Made by a program: the position numbers and the translations under genes. From assembly GCA_028280805.1 (NCBI GenBank), contig JANQLB010000116.1, forward strand, positions 1-64,000: a stretch of 64,000 nucleotides of DNA. The letters run 5' to 3'. Source of the stretch: Tissierellales bacterium (GTDB lineage: Bacteria > Bacillota > Clostridia > Tissierellales > VENL01). Shown here piece by piece: positions 45,552 through 54,976 of this stretch (the stretch's first letter is position 1; every line of letters begins with the position of its first letter). The notes under the pieces were generated by a model, which was not told the origin of the DNA, did no database searches, and worked only from the letters and a program-made list of their open reading frames with translations.

Positions 45552-45624
45552 GATAATTTAAGTTAGTTTACTCTAACTGTTTTCATCTCGCTATAGCCAG
45601 AGATAATATAGAAAAGGTGTAAAA

Positions 45625-45872
45625 ATGAAAAAGAAAGAACAAAAATTTATTAGTCTTAGAAATGTGGTACTTATTGTAGCAATGGGCGGAATAGTAGTGG
45701 TTTAATCAGCACGCTTTTTGCAGCAATGTCTATGGTGGTTGCCTTGCATTCGTCAGCCTAATTACACACTATATTGAACTGATTTTTCAATCTGAACATA
45801 GTATTTGCATATATGGTTGATGGTCGTGTTACGAGCAGGCTTTTGCTCGATATTATTGAAGATAAGGAGTGA
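45625..45872 (+). pseudogene. degenerate small membrane-protein gene
   Basis: ATG 45625 opens a 26-codon frame (FISLRNVVLIVAMGGIVVV) that stops early; a later frame near 45790-45872 encodes NIVFAYMVDGRVTSRLLLDI ending IEDKE-stop just before the ABC gene. The segments look like the two ends of a small hydrophobic protein broken by mutations. It could be the remnant of an S-component-like or other membrane protein gene; not assignable. Confidence 0.4.
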
Positions 45873-45880
45873 ATGAGTAA

Positions 45881-47611
45881 ATGATGGGAAAAACACTTAA
45901 GTATGCGGGTGAATACCGCAAATATATCAACTGGGCAACGTTTTTAACCTTTTTAAGCGTCATTTGCATCATAGTTGCCTATTATTTGGCAAACAAGCTA
46001 CTGGTTGGTTTTTTATCAAAAGAATCTATGGGTTTCGTGTACGTCATGTTCATCTGCGGCGGTATAGCACTATCGAAGGTGATAAAGGGATTTTTACAGG
46101 GCTGGGGACTTAAACTCTCTCATGAAGGTGCTTTTGGAACGCTTTATAATATGCGTGTACAATTTGCAAAAGATGTAACCAATCATTCGCTGGGTGAAAT
46201 TATAGATAACGGTACGGGAGTGTATAAAAAGGGTTTTGTTGAAGATATCAATAATTTAGAGAAGATACTTGCGCACTTTATCCCGGAAGGATATCCGAAC
46301 ATTTTTCTTGTTATCATATTATATGTCATTATTTTTATTGCAGATTGGCGTATGGGTTTTTTATCTCTAGCGTCATTACCACTGGGCATTATTCCAACTA
46401 TTGTGATGTTTAAAAAAGGTTTAAAAATAATGCCCAAATATTATAAAGTCAAGAATGATTTAAATTCAACCATCATTGAGTATATTTCTGGAATGGAAGT
46501 AATTAAGGTCTTCGGAAATACGGCAGCTTCTTATGGAAAGTATGTTAAATCCGTAGAAATGAACCGTGATTCCACGATAGGGTGGTTTAGAAGTAGTTGG
46601 AAAATACAGGCGATTGTTGGAGCCGGCTTGCCTTGTACGATGCTGTTAACATTACCGGTTGGCACATATATGTATTCTACAGGTGTACTCTCACTTGATG
46701 TTTTGATTCTGGTACTCATGTTCAACTTAAGCATGGCGGTACCGCTAACAAAGATTATTAGTTTCCTTCCATTTATCCCAAGTGTAAATCACGCGGTTAA
46801 AAACTTAGAACTAATATTCAACCGCGAAAATGTGTGCTGCGGACTTCGTACACAAAAGCCCGAAAACTATGAGGTACGATTCGAGAATGTAAGCTTTGCA
46901 TATCAAGAAACGGATGTAATAGGCAACTTAAGCCTTGTATTACATGCGGATACGCTTACTGCTTTTGTAGGTGAATCGGGCAGCGGAAAAAGCACGCTTG
47001 CAAGGCTGCTTGTACATTATTGGGATGTAAAATCCGGCCGAATTACTATCGGTGGCATTGACATACGAGAGTTTACGAATGAAACTTTAATGTCGATGGT
47101 GAGTTATGTGGCACAGGATACGCTGCTTTTCAGCGGAACCATTGCGGACAACATTGCTATGGGCAAAGTCGGCGCGACAAGAGATGAAATTATTGAGGCC
47201 GCAAAGTCCGCAGCTTGCCATGATTTTATCATAAAACTTGAAAACGGATACGACACTGAAGTAGGTACGCTGGGTGGAAAACTTTCCGGTGGAGAAAGAC
47301 AGCGCGTGACCATTGCCAGAGCAATATTAAAGGACGCACCGATTGTCATCCTTGACGAGGCAACAGCCTTTGCTGATGCAGAAAACGAAGCACTGATTCA
47401 GCAGGCACTTAGTAAGTTACTGAATGGAAAAACCTCAATAGTAATCGCTCACAGGTTAAATACTATAATCAATGCGGATAATATCATTGTGCTGGAAAAT
47501 GGGGAAATTCATGCCCAAGATCCTCATAAAGATCTGCTTAAAAGCTGTCCCCTTTATAAAAACCTGTGGGAGCGAAGTGAACGGGCTGTCAACTGGAGTC
47601 TTGAGATATGA
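45881..47611 (+). CDS. ABC half-transporter, exporter fold (first of pair)
   Basis: A 576-residue protein with membrane domain about 1-320 and ATPase about 330-565: GESGSGKST, YVAQDTLLF, LSGGERQR, VILDEATAFADAENE, IAHRLN. AAGGAG lies upstream of ATG 45881. It resembles 7186-8952 (shared GMEVIKVFGNTAASYGKY-type region), so it is a paralogous first member. No ECF genes accompany this pair, unlike the two arrays at the window start. Confidence 0.93.
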   Translation: MMGKTLKYAGEYRKYINWATFLTFLSVICIIVAYYLANKLLVGFLSKESMGFVYVMFICGGIALSKVIKGFLQGWGLKLSHEGAFGTLYNMRVQFAKDVTNHSLGEIIDNGTGVYKKGFVEDINNLEKILAHFIPEGYPNIFLVIILYVIIFIADWRMGFLSLASLPLGIIPTIVMFKKGLKIMPKYYKVKNDLNSTIIEYISGMEVIKVFGNTAASYGKYVKSVEMNRDSTIGWFRSSWKIQAIVGAGLPCTMLLTLPVGTYMYSTGVLSLDVLILVLMFNLSMAVPLTKIISFLPFIPSVNHAVKNLELIFNRENVCCGLRTQKPENYEVRFENVSFAYQETDVIGNLSLVLHADTLTAFVGESGSGKSTLARLLVHYWDVKSGRITIGGIDIREFTNETLMSMVSYVAQDTLLFSGTIADNIAMGKVGATRDEIIEAAKSAACHDFIIKLENGYDTEVGTLGGKLSGGERQRVTIARAILKDAPIVILDEATAFADAENEALIQQALSKLLNGKTSIVIAHRLNTIINADNIIVLENGEIHAQDPHKDLLKSCPLYKNLWERSERAVNWSLEI

Positions 47612-47630
47612 GATATAGGAGGAGTAACAT

Positions 47631-49376
47631 ATGATTAATATGATTAAAACAGTATTAAGGGTTTATGCCATGAGCGGCAATCTAAAAAGTCGCTTTATAG
47701 TGTCTTTTATATTTTCGTTCTTTGAGTCGTACGCTGCTAACGTTCCAATTATAATGATGCTGTTTATGTTGTTTAATCTGATAAACGGTACGCTTACAGC
47801 ACAAACATCATGGATACTGTTTGGAGGGCTCGTAGCAGGTATTCTTCTGAGAATGGTTTTTAAATATTTCGTGGTCAGCCGTCAGCAGGGTAGCGGATAT
47901 GTTATTTTTGCAAAAGAGCGCATGAAAATAGGAGATAGGTTGAAACGCTATCCTATGGGATATTATTCCGACGATAGTATAGGCACAATCAGCTCTGTAC
48001 TTACAAGTGATCTTATATTTATTGAAGATAACGGTGTAGGAGCAATGGGCAATTTTACAGCAGCTTTTGTGGGTATAATTGTTTCGATGATTATGATTAC
48101 AATATTCGACTGGAGAATAGGTATTGTTTTCATATTCTTTCTAATTCTTTGTTCGTTTTGTATATTTTTCCTCGAACGAAATTCAGTGATTAGCGCTAAA
48201 AAAATCCAAGGCATACAAAAGGATTTAGTAGGGTCAGTTATCGAATATATCCAAGGTATTCCTGTTATAAAAGCGTTTAATCTTGTAGACGGTAAGCACA
48301 AAAAGACGGCCAAGGATTTTGAACGTTTTCATAAAATACAAATCGAATACGAAATATTGATTATTAAGGCCGTTACCATAGTGTGGCTATTTATGAGTCT
48401 CGGAACATCGGCAATTATCTTTGCTTCTAGCTATTTCGGACAGCAAAACACCATGGCGATACCCTTTGTTGTGCTGCTCATCATATTTGCGTTTCAGATA
48501 TATAACCCTGTGCAGTTAATCGCATTAACGGTTGCTACTATAAATATGACTGATGATGGCTTAAACCGCTATGAGGCGATTCAGAAACTTCCTGTTATTG
48601 ATGAAGACGGTAAGGATATCCCGCTTAAACGCTTTGATATTTCTTTTGAGGACGTTCATTTTTCCTACGACTCAAGGAAAGTACTCCGTGGTATTAATTT
48701 TACGGCAAAAGAAAACACTATGACCGCACTTGTGGGGCGTAGCGGCAGCGGTAAATCCACGATTGTGAACTTGATCGCACGTTTTTGGGATACCGACAGC
48801 GGAAAAGTGACTATAGACGGAATAAACATTAAAGAGCTTAGTATCGACAGCCTTTATAAAAATATTTCTATGGTTTTCCAACATGTGTACTTATTTAACG
48901 ACACAATATACAACAATATTATTTTTGGGAAACCTGATGCCACAAGAGAGGAAGTTGTCAAAGCCTGCAAAAAGGCACGCTGCCACGATTTTATTATGAA
49001 GCTTGATAAAGGCTATGATACAATGGTTGGCGAGGGCGGATGCACACTTTCGGGCGGTGAAAAACAGCGTATTTCCATAGCACGTGCCATATTAAAAGAT
49101 GCTCCCATTGTACTCTTAGATGAGGCAACGGCAAGTATCGACCCTGAAAATGAAGCGTTTATTCAAGAGGCGATTAATGAGCTTATAAAGAGAAAGACGC
49201 TTATCGTTATTGCACATAAACTTTCAAGCATAAAAAGTGCAGATAAAATTATCGTTGTAGATGACGGTAATATTATTGAGGAAGGAACACATGACGAACT
49301 CATCTCCCGCAAGGGTGAATACTATTCACTCTGGGATATACGAATGAAAAGCCGGAGCTGGGAAATAGAGCGGTAA
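47631..49376 (+). CDS. ABC half-transporter, exporter fold (second of pair)
   Basis: A 581-residue protein, membrane domain about 1-325 and ATPase about 340-575: GRSGSGKST, MVFQHVYLF, LSGGEKQR, IVLLDEATASIDPENE, IAHKLS. It follows its partner by 19 bases behind AGGAGG. It is closest in this window to 8946-10691 and 660-2405. A terminator follows. The pair is probably controlled by the AraC protein at 44391 and possibly by Fur. Confidence 0.93.
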   Translation: MINMIKTVLRVYAMSGNLKSRFIVSFIFSFFESYAANVPIIMMLFMLFNLINGTLTAQTSWILFGGLVAGILLRMVFKYFVVSRQQGSGYVIFAKERMKIGDRLKRYPMGYYSDDSIGTISSVLTSDLIFIEDNGVGAMGNFTAAFVGIIVSMIMITIFDWRIGIVFIFFLILCSFCIFFLERNSVISAKKIQGIQKDLVGSVIEYIQGIPVIKAFNLVDGKHKKTAKDFERFHKIQIEYEILIIKAVTIVWLFMSLGTSAIIFASSYFGQQNTMAIPFVVLLIIFAFQIYNPVQLIALTVATINMTDDGLNRYEAIQKLPVIDEDGKDIPLKRFDISFEDVHFSYDSRKVLRGINFTAKENTMTALVGRSGSGKSTIVNLIARFWDTDSGKVTIDGINIKELSIDSLYKNISMVFQHVYLFNDTIYNNIIFGKPDATREEVVKACKKARCHDFIMKLDKGYDTMVGEGGCTLSGGEKQRISIARAILKDAPIVLLDEATASIDPENEAFIQEAINELIKRKTLIVIAHKLSSIKSADKIIVVDDGNIIEEGTHDELISRKGEYYSLWDIRMKSRSWEIER

Positions 49377-49465
49377 CTATAAACTATAATTCGTAAGTAA
49401 AGCTTTTATTTAACTATATCTTCAAACACCTAAAAGGATTGACTTAAAATGAAACCTCAACCTTA

Positions 49466-49490
49466 AAAAGCGTCGTTAGACGCTTTTTTT
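49466..49490 (+). terminator. intrinsic terminator
   Basis: AAAGCGTC, loop GTTA, GACGCTTT followed by a T-run. It ends the AraC-linked ABC operon. Confidence 0.9.
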
Positions 49491-49650
49491 CAATAAAGCT
49501 TGTAAAAAACAATAGTAAGGCAGCATTGTAAATGAAAAAATATATAAAAATAAAAGAAAAAATTCAAATATTATGTTAAATGTGGTAGAATTACATTGTG
49601 AAGTATTGGTTATATAATAAGCTTTAATTATATTGCGGAGGTTATAAACA

Positions 49651-50532
49651 ATGAAAAATCTTAAAAGAAAATCCATTGCGTGGAAAATTTTTGCTGTTGC
49701 AGTAATTACTGTTGTTGGATTTATTGGTATTTCTGCCATAATTCCAATAAACAGTGAGATGGAATCAGATGTTGAAGGACAGGTTAAAAGTATGTTTAAA
49801 GGAGACAAAACCAGCCCAGAAAATACAGAAACAATTATAAGTTTGCTTCCTTTTATTAATTGGAGTAAATATGCAGAAGTAAACGATGAAGATTTTTTGA
49901 ATATCACAGAATGGCTAAGAAATCTTAAAATAAGCAGCAAAGACAGCATGGTAAATCTGCTTAATTCAACAAATGGATTGGATGGTTTGTATAAGGATAT
50001 ATACTCCTCTACCCTAAAGTCTCTGTTTTTTAATAACAAAGAAACTTTTATAAAAGCCTTAATCAGCTTAAAAAAGGAGCAGATTGAACTTATAGCATCC
50101 TATATACAGTCTGATTGTGATGAGAATGAAGCAATTAAGGTAGTAGAATATCTAATAGATGTATTGGGCTCAGATAGCTTATCTTTAGATGAAAGGCTGG
50201 AAGTGGAGCATTATCTTTTAGGAGCATTCAAGGTTAATTTATCGGGTACTTTGACAAATGATGAATTGTTTTATGGACCTCCAAACTATGGAGAAAACCC
50301 TGAAACTGACGAGGAGAAATATCCATATATGCTAAAGCTTGACAAACCAATAAAGGCAGGGCACGTAGAGATAACCAAGGTACAAGTTGTTCCTAGTATT
50401 AAAAATATAAAAGTAGTAAATAATTTTTTAAACAAGCATGTAAAGATAGAGGGATCACTATTTCTTTCTCACACTGGACATCATTATACTCCGATTTTGA
50501 TTAAAGTGGATGAAGTTTTAGAAGCGAAATAG
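49651..50532 (+). CDS. signal-anchored protein with C-terminal DUF4431-like domain
   Basis: A 293-residue protein with a basic start and one hydrophobic segment (about 12-32), then a helical acidic middle region (about 35-200) and a C-terminal beta domain (about 215-293) that includes VKIEGSLFLSHTGHHYTPIL, the histidine motif of DUF4431. GCGGAGG precedes the ATG. The function of the domain is unknown. No operon partner is seen; it stands between the ABC operon and an inverted-repeat element. Confidence 0.72.
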   Translation: MKNLKRKSIAWKIFAVAVITVVGFIGISAIIPINSEMESDVEGQVKSMFKGDKTSPENTETIISLLPFINWSKYAEVNDEDFLNITEWLRNLKISSKDSMVNLLNSTNGLDGLYKDIYSSTLKSLFFNNKETFIKALISLKKEQIELIASYIQSDCDENEAIKVVEYLIDVLGSDSLSLDERLEVEHYLLGAFKVNLSGTLTNDELFYGPPNYGENPETDEEKYPYMLKLDKPIKAGHVEITKVQVVPSIKNIKVVNNFLNKHVKIEGSLFLSHTGHHYTPILIKVDEVLEAK

Positions 50533-50619
50533 TATGATTGAGGCATTATCAAGTTAATGTCATAAAGTTATAGTGCTAAAAATTTACAATTATCTAGAAT
50601 GGAGAATGCGATTAGGTCA

Positions 50620-50763
50620 AGGCTAGAACACATACAAGTATAATAGAAAATTGTATTCATATGTGATTCTGGATAATCATTGTTTTTAAATATTTTAAGT
50701 CATTCAGTTTCAAGAGTATAGAACGAACAATGAATATTTATTTTAAATTATGTGTTCTAGCCT
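50620..50763. repeat. inverted-repeat element, copy 2 (about 144 bp)
   Basis: Ends AGGCTAGAACAC (50620-50631) and GTGTTCTAGCCT (50752-50763). The right half (ACAATGAATA, then TTTTAAATTA before the end) matches that of copy 1 at 13904-14128, whereas about 80 bases of the interior are missing. It fills most of the gap between the DUF4431 gene and the serine hydrolase gene. Confidence 0.6.
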
Positions 50764-50821
50764 GAGCCTATGCTAATCCATCTCTGTTTCCAAAACTTAT
50801 TTTCATGCTATTTTTCCTTAT

Positions 50822-51838
50822 TTATATATTGAGAGCCAATCTTATGGTGGATCTTAAACCTAAAGCAGGGTTAGAAAATTGGTTTATATCGCCTACAATA
50901 TATACTTTTTTCTCTGGAAGATAATAAGCAAATGAACCTGTTGAACCTGAATGACCTACAATTTCTACTTTACGTCCAAAAGGTATACCTGCTTTAATTC
51001 TCATATAGCCTCCTGCGTAGTGAATTGGACCATATGAAAGCTGTAATTTTTTATGGTCAGATAACTGATTGAATATTGATTTAGAGAATAGTTTTCCCTC
51101 AAAAAAACCTTTTATAAAAACCAACAGTTCTTTAGGCGTTGAAATAGCTCCTCCGCTTGCACCGAAAGAGGCTGTTAGTTTATCCCTTTTCAATCTTTTT
51201 TCTTTATACATTATTGGTGGTACAGGGATATCTCTAGCATATGCTAAATAAGTATTCTTAAGGTTTAAAGGGGTATAAATATATTTGTCGTACACTTTAT
51301 CTAAATCAGTATCGCATATATTTTCTAATATTTTACCAAGTAAATCAAAGTTAATATCAGCATAATGTGCTCTTGATTTTCCTCTTGGTTTAAAGTGAGG
51401 CTTTAATTGTTTTGTAAAAGTGACATAATCATCAACATCATATGCAAAATCCTCATTTATTGACCTTTTGTATATATTAGCTTTTCCTTCTAAAAAGTAA
51501 TCCGGTAATCCGCTTACCTGAAACAGCAAATCTGATATTGTAAGCTCAAAGGAGTACTCTTTTCCTTTATATACATGTAAACCTGTTAAAATATCTTCAT
51601 CTAAATACTTGGCTATTTTATCATCCAGTGATAATTTTTTTTCATCATATAATGCCAAAATACATGCTGTGGTATATAGTTTTGTTATACTTGCCAATAC
51701 AATCTGAGAGTCTGAATTTTTATTTCCATAACATTTGTCTAAAAGAATATCACCCTTTGAATTTTCTATATATGCAACACATTCATGTATATTTTTATTT
51801 CTTGTAAGCTTATCAAAAACCATTTCTAATTTATTCAT
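50822..51838 (-). CDS. serine hydrolase, beta-lactamase/PBP-like family
   Basis: A 338-residue cytosolic protein. SITK (in LASITKLYT, about residues 49-52) is the Ser-x-x-Lys catalytic motif. The second motif, usually Tyr-Ser-Asn, reads Tyr-Ala-Asp in HYADINFDLLG. The third region is GHSGSTGSF. It overlaps the PadR gene stop by 8 bases on the minus strand, so the two are co-transcribed. It is paralogous to 56696-57760. It probably acts as an esterase or peptidase; true beta-lactamase activity is doubtful without a signal peptide. Confidence 0.85.
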   Translation of the reverse strand: MNKLEMVFDKLTRNKNIHECVAYIENSKGDILLDKCYGNKNSDSQIVLASITKLYTTACILALYDEKKLSLDDKIAKYLDEDILTGLHVYKGKEYSFELTISDLLFQVSGLPDYFLEGKANIYKRSINEDFAYDVDDYVTFTKQLKPHFKPRGKSRAHYADINFDLLGKILENICDTDLDKVYDKYIYTPLNLKNTYLAYARDIPVPPIMYKEKRLKRDKLTASFGASGGAISTPKELLVFIKGFFEGKLFSKSIFNQLSDHKKLQLSYGPIHYAGGYMRIKAGIPFGRKVEIVGHSGSTGSFAYYLPEKKVYIVGDINQFSNPALGLRSTIRLALNI

Positions 51839-52460
51839 AATATTTTCCTTTCTCTAACTTTTTTTTAAAATTTTCATACCACCTAATTTCAAATTCAGTT
51901 GACTGAATACCGTAATCTAATGTAGCTAAGTTGAAAGTAGCTATATCTCTAATACATTCTTCATTTGTCTGTTTTCCTGCACAACTTCTAAGTTGTTCTA
52001 AATGTTTAGGATTATCCATATTGCTTTCAATAAATTCATCTACTCTCTTGTCTATTTTTGGTAAATTATTTCTAATTTCATATAAATCTTTCAAATTAGT
52101 TTTTTGTTCATCAATGTATGCTTGAATTAAATCTATTCTTTTTTCGTCCATAACTAAACCCATAAAATACATTTTACTAAATTCTATATTTTTAGCTTTT
52201 TTACTACTCATTGGCTTAGATAACCATTTGAGAAAATAATCCTTTCCTGTTTCTTTAATATGGTATATTTTTTTATTTACACCATTGCTAACACATTCGT
52301 TATACTCTATCATGTCATTTGCAAGTAATTTCTTTATAGCTGCCTGAATTGCACCCATACTACTACTGCTCATATCACTTAAATAAGTTTGAATATAATT
52401 TTTTATTTCATAAATTGTTAATTCTTTTAGCAATAGCAACCCTAATATCATTTTGTCCAT
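51831..52460 (-). CDS. PadR-family regulator with C-terminal helical domain
   Basis: A 209-residue protein: winged helix about 1-80 (ILGLLLLKELTIYEIKNYIQ, GAIQAAIKKLLANDMIEY) and a Vir_act_alpha_C-like helical tail. GGAG is present upstream of the start. It has a perfect 30-bp palindromic operator in its promoter and shares a transcript with the serine hydrolase. The hydrolase is probably its regulated target. Confidence 0.88.
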   Translation of the reverse strand: MDKMILGLLLLKELTIYEIKNYIQTYLSDMSSSSMGAIQAAIKKLLANDMIEYNECVSNGVNKKIYHIKETGKDYFLKWLSKPMSSKKAKNIEFSKMYFMGLVMDEKRIDLIQAYIDEQKTNLKDLYEIRNNLPKIDKRVDEFIESNMDNPKHLEQLRSCAGKQTNEECIRDIATFNLATLDYGIQSTEFEIRWYENFKKKLEKGKYYE

Positions 52461-52486
52461 TGGTTAAATACTCCTTTCTTCAATAT

Positions 52487-52522
52487 ATTACTAATAGTAA
52501 CATTACTATTAGTAATTGTCAA
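52487..52522 (-). promoter_or_regulatory. PadR promoter and perfect palindromic operator
   Basis: On the minus strand TTGACA (52517-52522), 17-base spacer, TACTAT (52494-52499). A perfect inverted repeat, ATTACTAATAGTAA (52487-52500) and TTACTATTAGTAAT (52503-52516), fills the spacer and -10, as expected for PadR autorepression. Confidence 0.8.
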
Positions 52523-52550
52523 GGATTTTATTTTTGATTACTATTGGGAT

Positions 52551-52570
52551 CAGGTTAGAATACATACAAA
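52551..52570 (+). repeat. diverged left end of the inverted-repeat family
   Basis: CAGGTTAGAATACATACAAA resembles the left end CAGGCTAGAACACATA of copy 1 with two substitutions. No right end was found nearby. Confidence 0.3.
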
Positions 52571-52690
52571 AAAGATATCGAATGAGTGTGCTTCAGAGAG
52601 GATAGATGTGAAAATACATACCTAAGAATATCTGAATAATCTTACAAGTATCAATCATGTTGTGGGTATTATAGAAAGAAAAAACTTCAT

Positions 52691-52742
52691 TTCGATACAA
52701 AATATAACCATTCTTTATCTAGTGGATATATTTTGTATCGAA
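52691..52742 (-). terminator. palindromic terminator-like hairpin
   Basis: Arms TTCGATACAAAATATA (52691-52706) and TATATTTTGTATCGAA (52727-52742), perfect 16 bp. It lies 17 bases after the stop of the minus-strand hydrolase gene. A closely related hairpin is at 56425-56474, on the far side of the adjacent two-component genes. Confidence 0.6.
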
Positions 52743-52758
52743 AAGTAAAAAGTATTGA

Positions 52759-53979
52759 CTATTGAATTGCGTTACTTTTTGTACCTCTATAAATAAAGTC
52801 ATATTTATCAATAACATTATCTACTTTGTCTCTATTTTCTGTATTATATCCTACATTATTGAACCATGTTACAACTAATTCTGTTAAAGAATAGACCATC
52901 TCATCAGCTTTATGATAACCTAACATCTTATCATTAATAATAAAGGGTAGAAATTCTTTAAATACTAACATATCCGTAATAAATCCCATATGATAAATAT
53001 CCTTATAAGTATAGACATCCGGTTGATGCTCACTTTCCATTAATTTTTCAGGCAGCATGTTATACTTTTTAAACCATTCAGAAAATGGTTCTATTTCAGC
53101 ATTTTCTTTATACTTATTCTCATATACTTTCAAGTAATCACTTAAAACAATAGCTGTTGGTTTACTATGATTCATGTCATTAAAAATACTGCCGTCAATG
53201 TTCATTGCTGAACTAAATCGCTCATCTGTTGCTAAAGTCTCTATCGATGCTTGTCCACCAAAACTATGTCCAAAAACACCGATCTGTTTCATATCAACTA
53301 ATGGTCCAAATATTCCTAATTCACCATCTTTATCTAAAGCATCCAAGACAATGCTGTGATCACTTACCCATATTTCACTTAAATGTTTTCTATAACTATC
53401 TCCTTCTGTCCCTAAATCCCATAATTTATCTGTATTTACGGTTCTAGCAATTCTCCCATTAGGAAATTCAACAACAGCTGCTGTATAGGGATGATCTACT
53501 CCGATAACAATAAAACCTTTACTAGCAATTTGCTCCAGTAAACTCGTATATAGTACCGTATTACCCGTTAGACCCGGAGAAAATATCAATAAAGGATACT
53601 GCCCTTCCTTCGGTTTTGCATCCTTAATTAGATTAGGTTGAAAGGGTCTTGTGATAAATTGTGCGAATGGCAGGGGTAAGTAATTTTTCAATTCAACTTC
53701 TGATAAGTACTCCATGCTTTTCATCTTAATTTCATCAGAAGGATAATAGACACTTACCATTAGTTCTCTTTCATTCGTCTCTTCTGAAAGTAATTCTTTA
53801 ACACCTGTGTCTTTAATATATATTCTTTGATATCCTACAGAATACTCACCCTGTAACTTAGGGAAGTTTCCCTTTCCTCTCAAATTACTAATAATCCATG
53901 GTCCGGTAAAAACAATAGTAGCCATCAAAATAAGACTGATTAAAACGATAGCAGTTCTTTTGATCCATTTCCTTTTCAT
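52759..53979 (-). CDS. membrane-anchored alpha/beta hydrolase, PAF-acetylhydrolase-like
   Basis: A 406-residue protein with one N-terminal transmembrane segment (about 8-30). The core has SVYYPSD, PLLIFSPGLTGN, and the nucleophile elbow GVFGHSFGGQAS (about 235), the layout of platelet-activating-factor acetylhydrolase/lipase II proteins. It is divergent from the response-regulator gene at 54206 with 226 bases between, which may contain shared control. AAAGGAG precedes the ATG. Substrate is unknown; a membrane-lipid or peptide ester is plausible. Confidence 0.82.
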   Translation of the reverse strand: MKRKWIKRTAIVLISLILMATIVFTGPWIISNLRGKGNFPKLQGEYSVGYQRIYIKDTGVKELLSEETNERELMVSVYYPSDEIKMKSMEYLSEVELKNYLPLPFAQFITRPFQPNLIKDAKPKEGQYPLLIFSPGLTGNTVLYTSLLEQIASKGFIVIGVDHPYTAAVVEFPNGRIARTVNTDKLWDLGTEGDSYRKHLSEIWVSDHSIVLDALDKDGELGIFGPLVDMKQIGVFGHSFGGQASIETLATDERFSSAMNIDGSIFNDMNHSKPTAIVLSDYLKVYENKYKENAEIEPFSEWFKKYNMLPEKLMESEHQPDVYTYKDIYHMGFITDMLVFKEFLPFIINDKMLGYHKADEMVYSLTELVVTWFNNVGYNTENRDKVDNVIDKYDFIYRGTKSNAIQ

Positions 53980-54205
53980 ATTTGTTATCTCCTTTTAATG
54001 ATTTTTTACTATTTTATCAAAGGGTCATTAATTCTAGTTGACATGAACCTTAACTCATCCTTAAATAAAAATTTAAGGCTCTAATCAACTTGCTTTTTGT
54101 AGTATTTTATTGATAAAATGAAAGCGGTTAATCTATTTGTCATTTATTGAAGTCATCGTTTAAAGAATACTTAACCTCTTTCATCGAAACATATACAAAA
54201 GGGAG

Positions 54206-54925
54206 TTGATTAAGATTATTTCAAAAAAAATATTAGTAATAGATGATGAAGAAGCCTTACTAACACTCTTAAGTGCAGTATTTAAAAAAGAAGGCTTTAT
54301 CAATGTGAAAACAGTCAATGACAGTATTACTTCTGTTGAAGTGTGTAGAAATTATAAGCCTGATATAATCATTTTAGACATTATGATGCCAAATAAAGAT
54401 GGATTTGAGGTATTAAAAGAAATACGTAAATTTACACTCGCTCCTGTTTTATTTTTATCAGCAAAAAGCGAAGAGTTGGATAAGTTATTGGGGTTAGGTT
54501 TAGGAGCTGATGATTATATAACAAAACCTTTTTCAGCCAAAGAAATGGTGAGTAGGGTGAAAGCTCACCTGCGACGAATCGATCTTATAAAACAATCATT
54601 GAATATCCATAGAAATAGTTTGAAAACAGATAAATTCACCATAAATTTTGCAGAAGGAAAGATAGAAAAAGATAATAAAGATTACTTTCTAAGAGCGAAA
54701 GAGCTTAAAATTCTAAAATTTCTAGTAGACAATACCAATATAATTTTAACAAAAGAACAGATTATTCAAGAGGTGTGGGAAGATACTTTTATTGGCTATG
54801 ATAATACTTTAATGGTTCATATAAGAAGGCTGAGAGAGAAGCTTGAAACCGATCCAGCCAATCCTAAATACCTTATTACTGTAAAAGGGTTAGGTTATAA
54901 ATTTTGCTTAATTGATTCAAATTAG
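54206..54925 (+). CDS. OmpR-family response regulator
   Basis: A 239-residue protein: receiver domain about 8-122 with phospho-acceptor Asp in IIILDIMMP and Lys in TKPFSAKE, and a C-terminal winged helix (about 140-237; VWEDTFIGYDNTLMVHIRRL). The annotated TTG 54206 touches the AAAGGGAG site; a start at ATT a few codons later would give better spacing, so the N-terminus is uncertain. The kinase gene follows. The divergent hydrolase is a possible target. Confidence 0.93.
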   Translation: MIKIISKKILVIDDEEALLTLLSAVFKKEGFINVKTVNDSITSVEVCRNYKPDIIILDIMMPNKDGFEVLKEIRKFTLAPVLFLSAKSEELDKLLGLGLGADDYITKPFSAKEMVSRVKAHLRRIDLIKQSLNIHRNSLKTDKFTINFAEGKIEKDNKDYFLRAKELKILKFLVDNTNIILTKEQIIQEVWEDTFIGYDNTLMVHIRRLREKLETDPANPKYLITVKGLGYKFCLIDSN

Positions 54926-54976
54926 CTAATTATTTTACCTATTATCTAATATCTATTTCAGGAAAGGCGTCTTCAT

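Noticed and set aside
38888-49376. The ABC pairs as plain multidrug exporters
   Set aside because: The fold alone allows it, but adjacent Fur boxes and AraC regulators favour iron-chelate transport; drug export stays the main alternative for the TetR-linked pair.
49476-50039. 187-codon open frame on the minus strand
   Set aside because: It is antisense to the DUF4431-like gene, which has a better ribosome site, signal segment and family motif.
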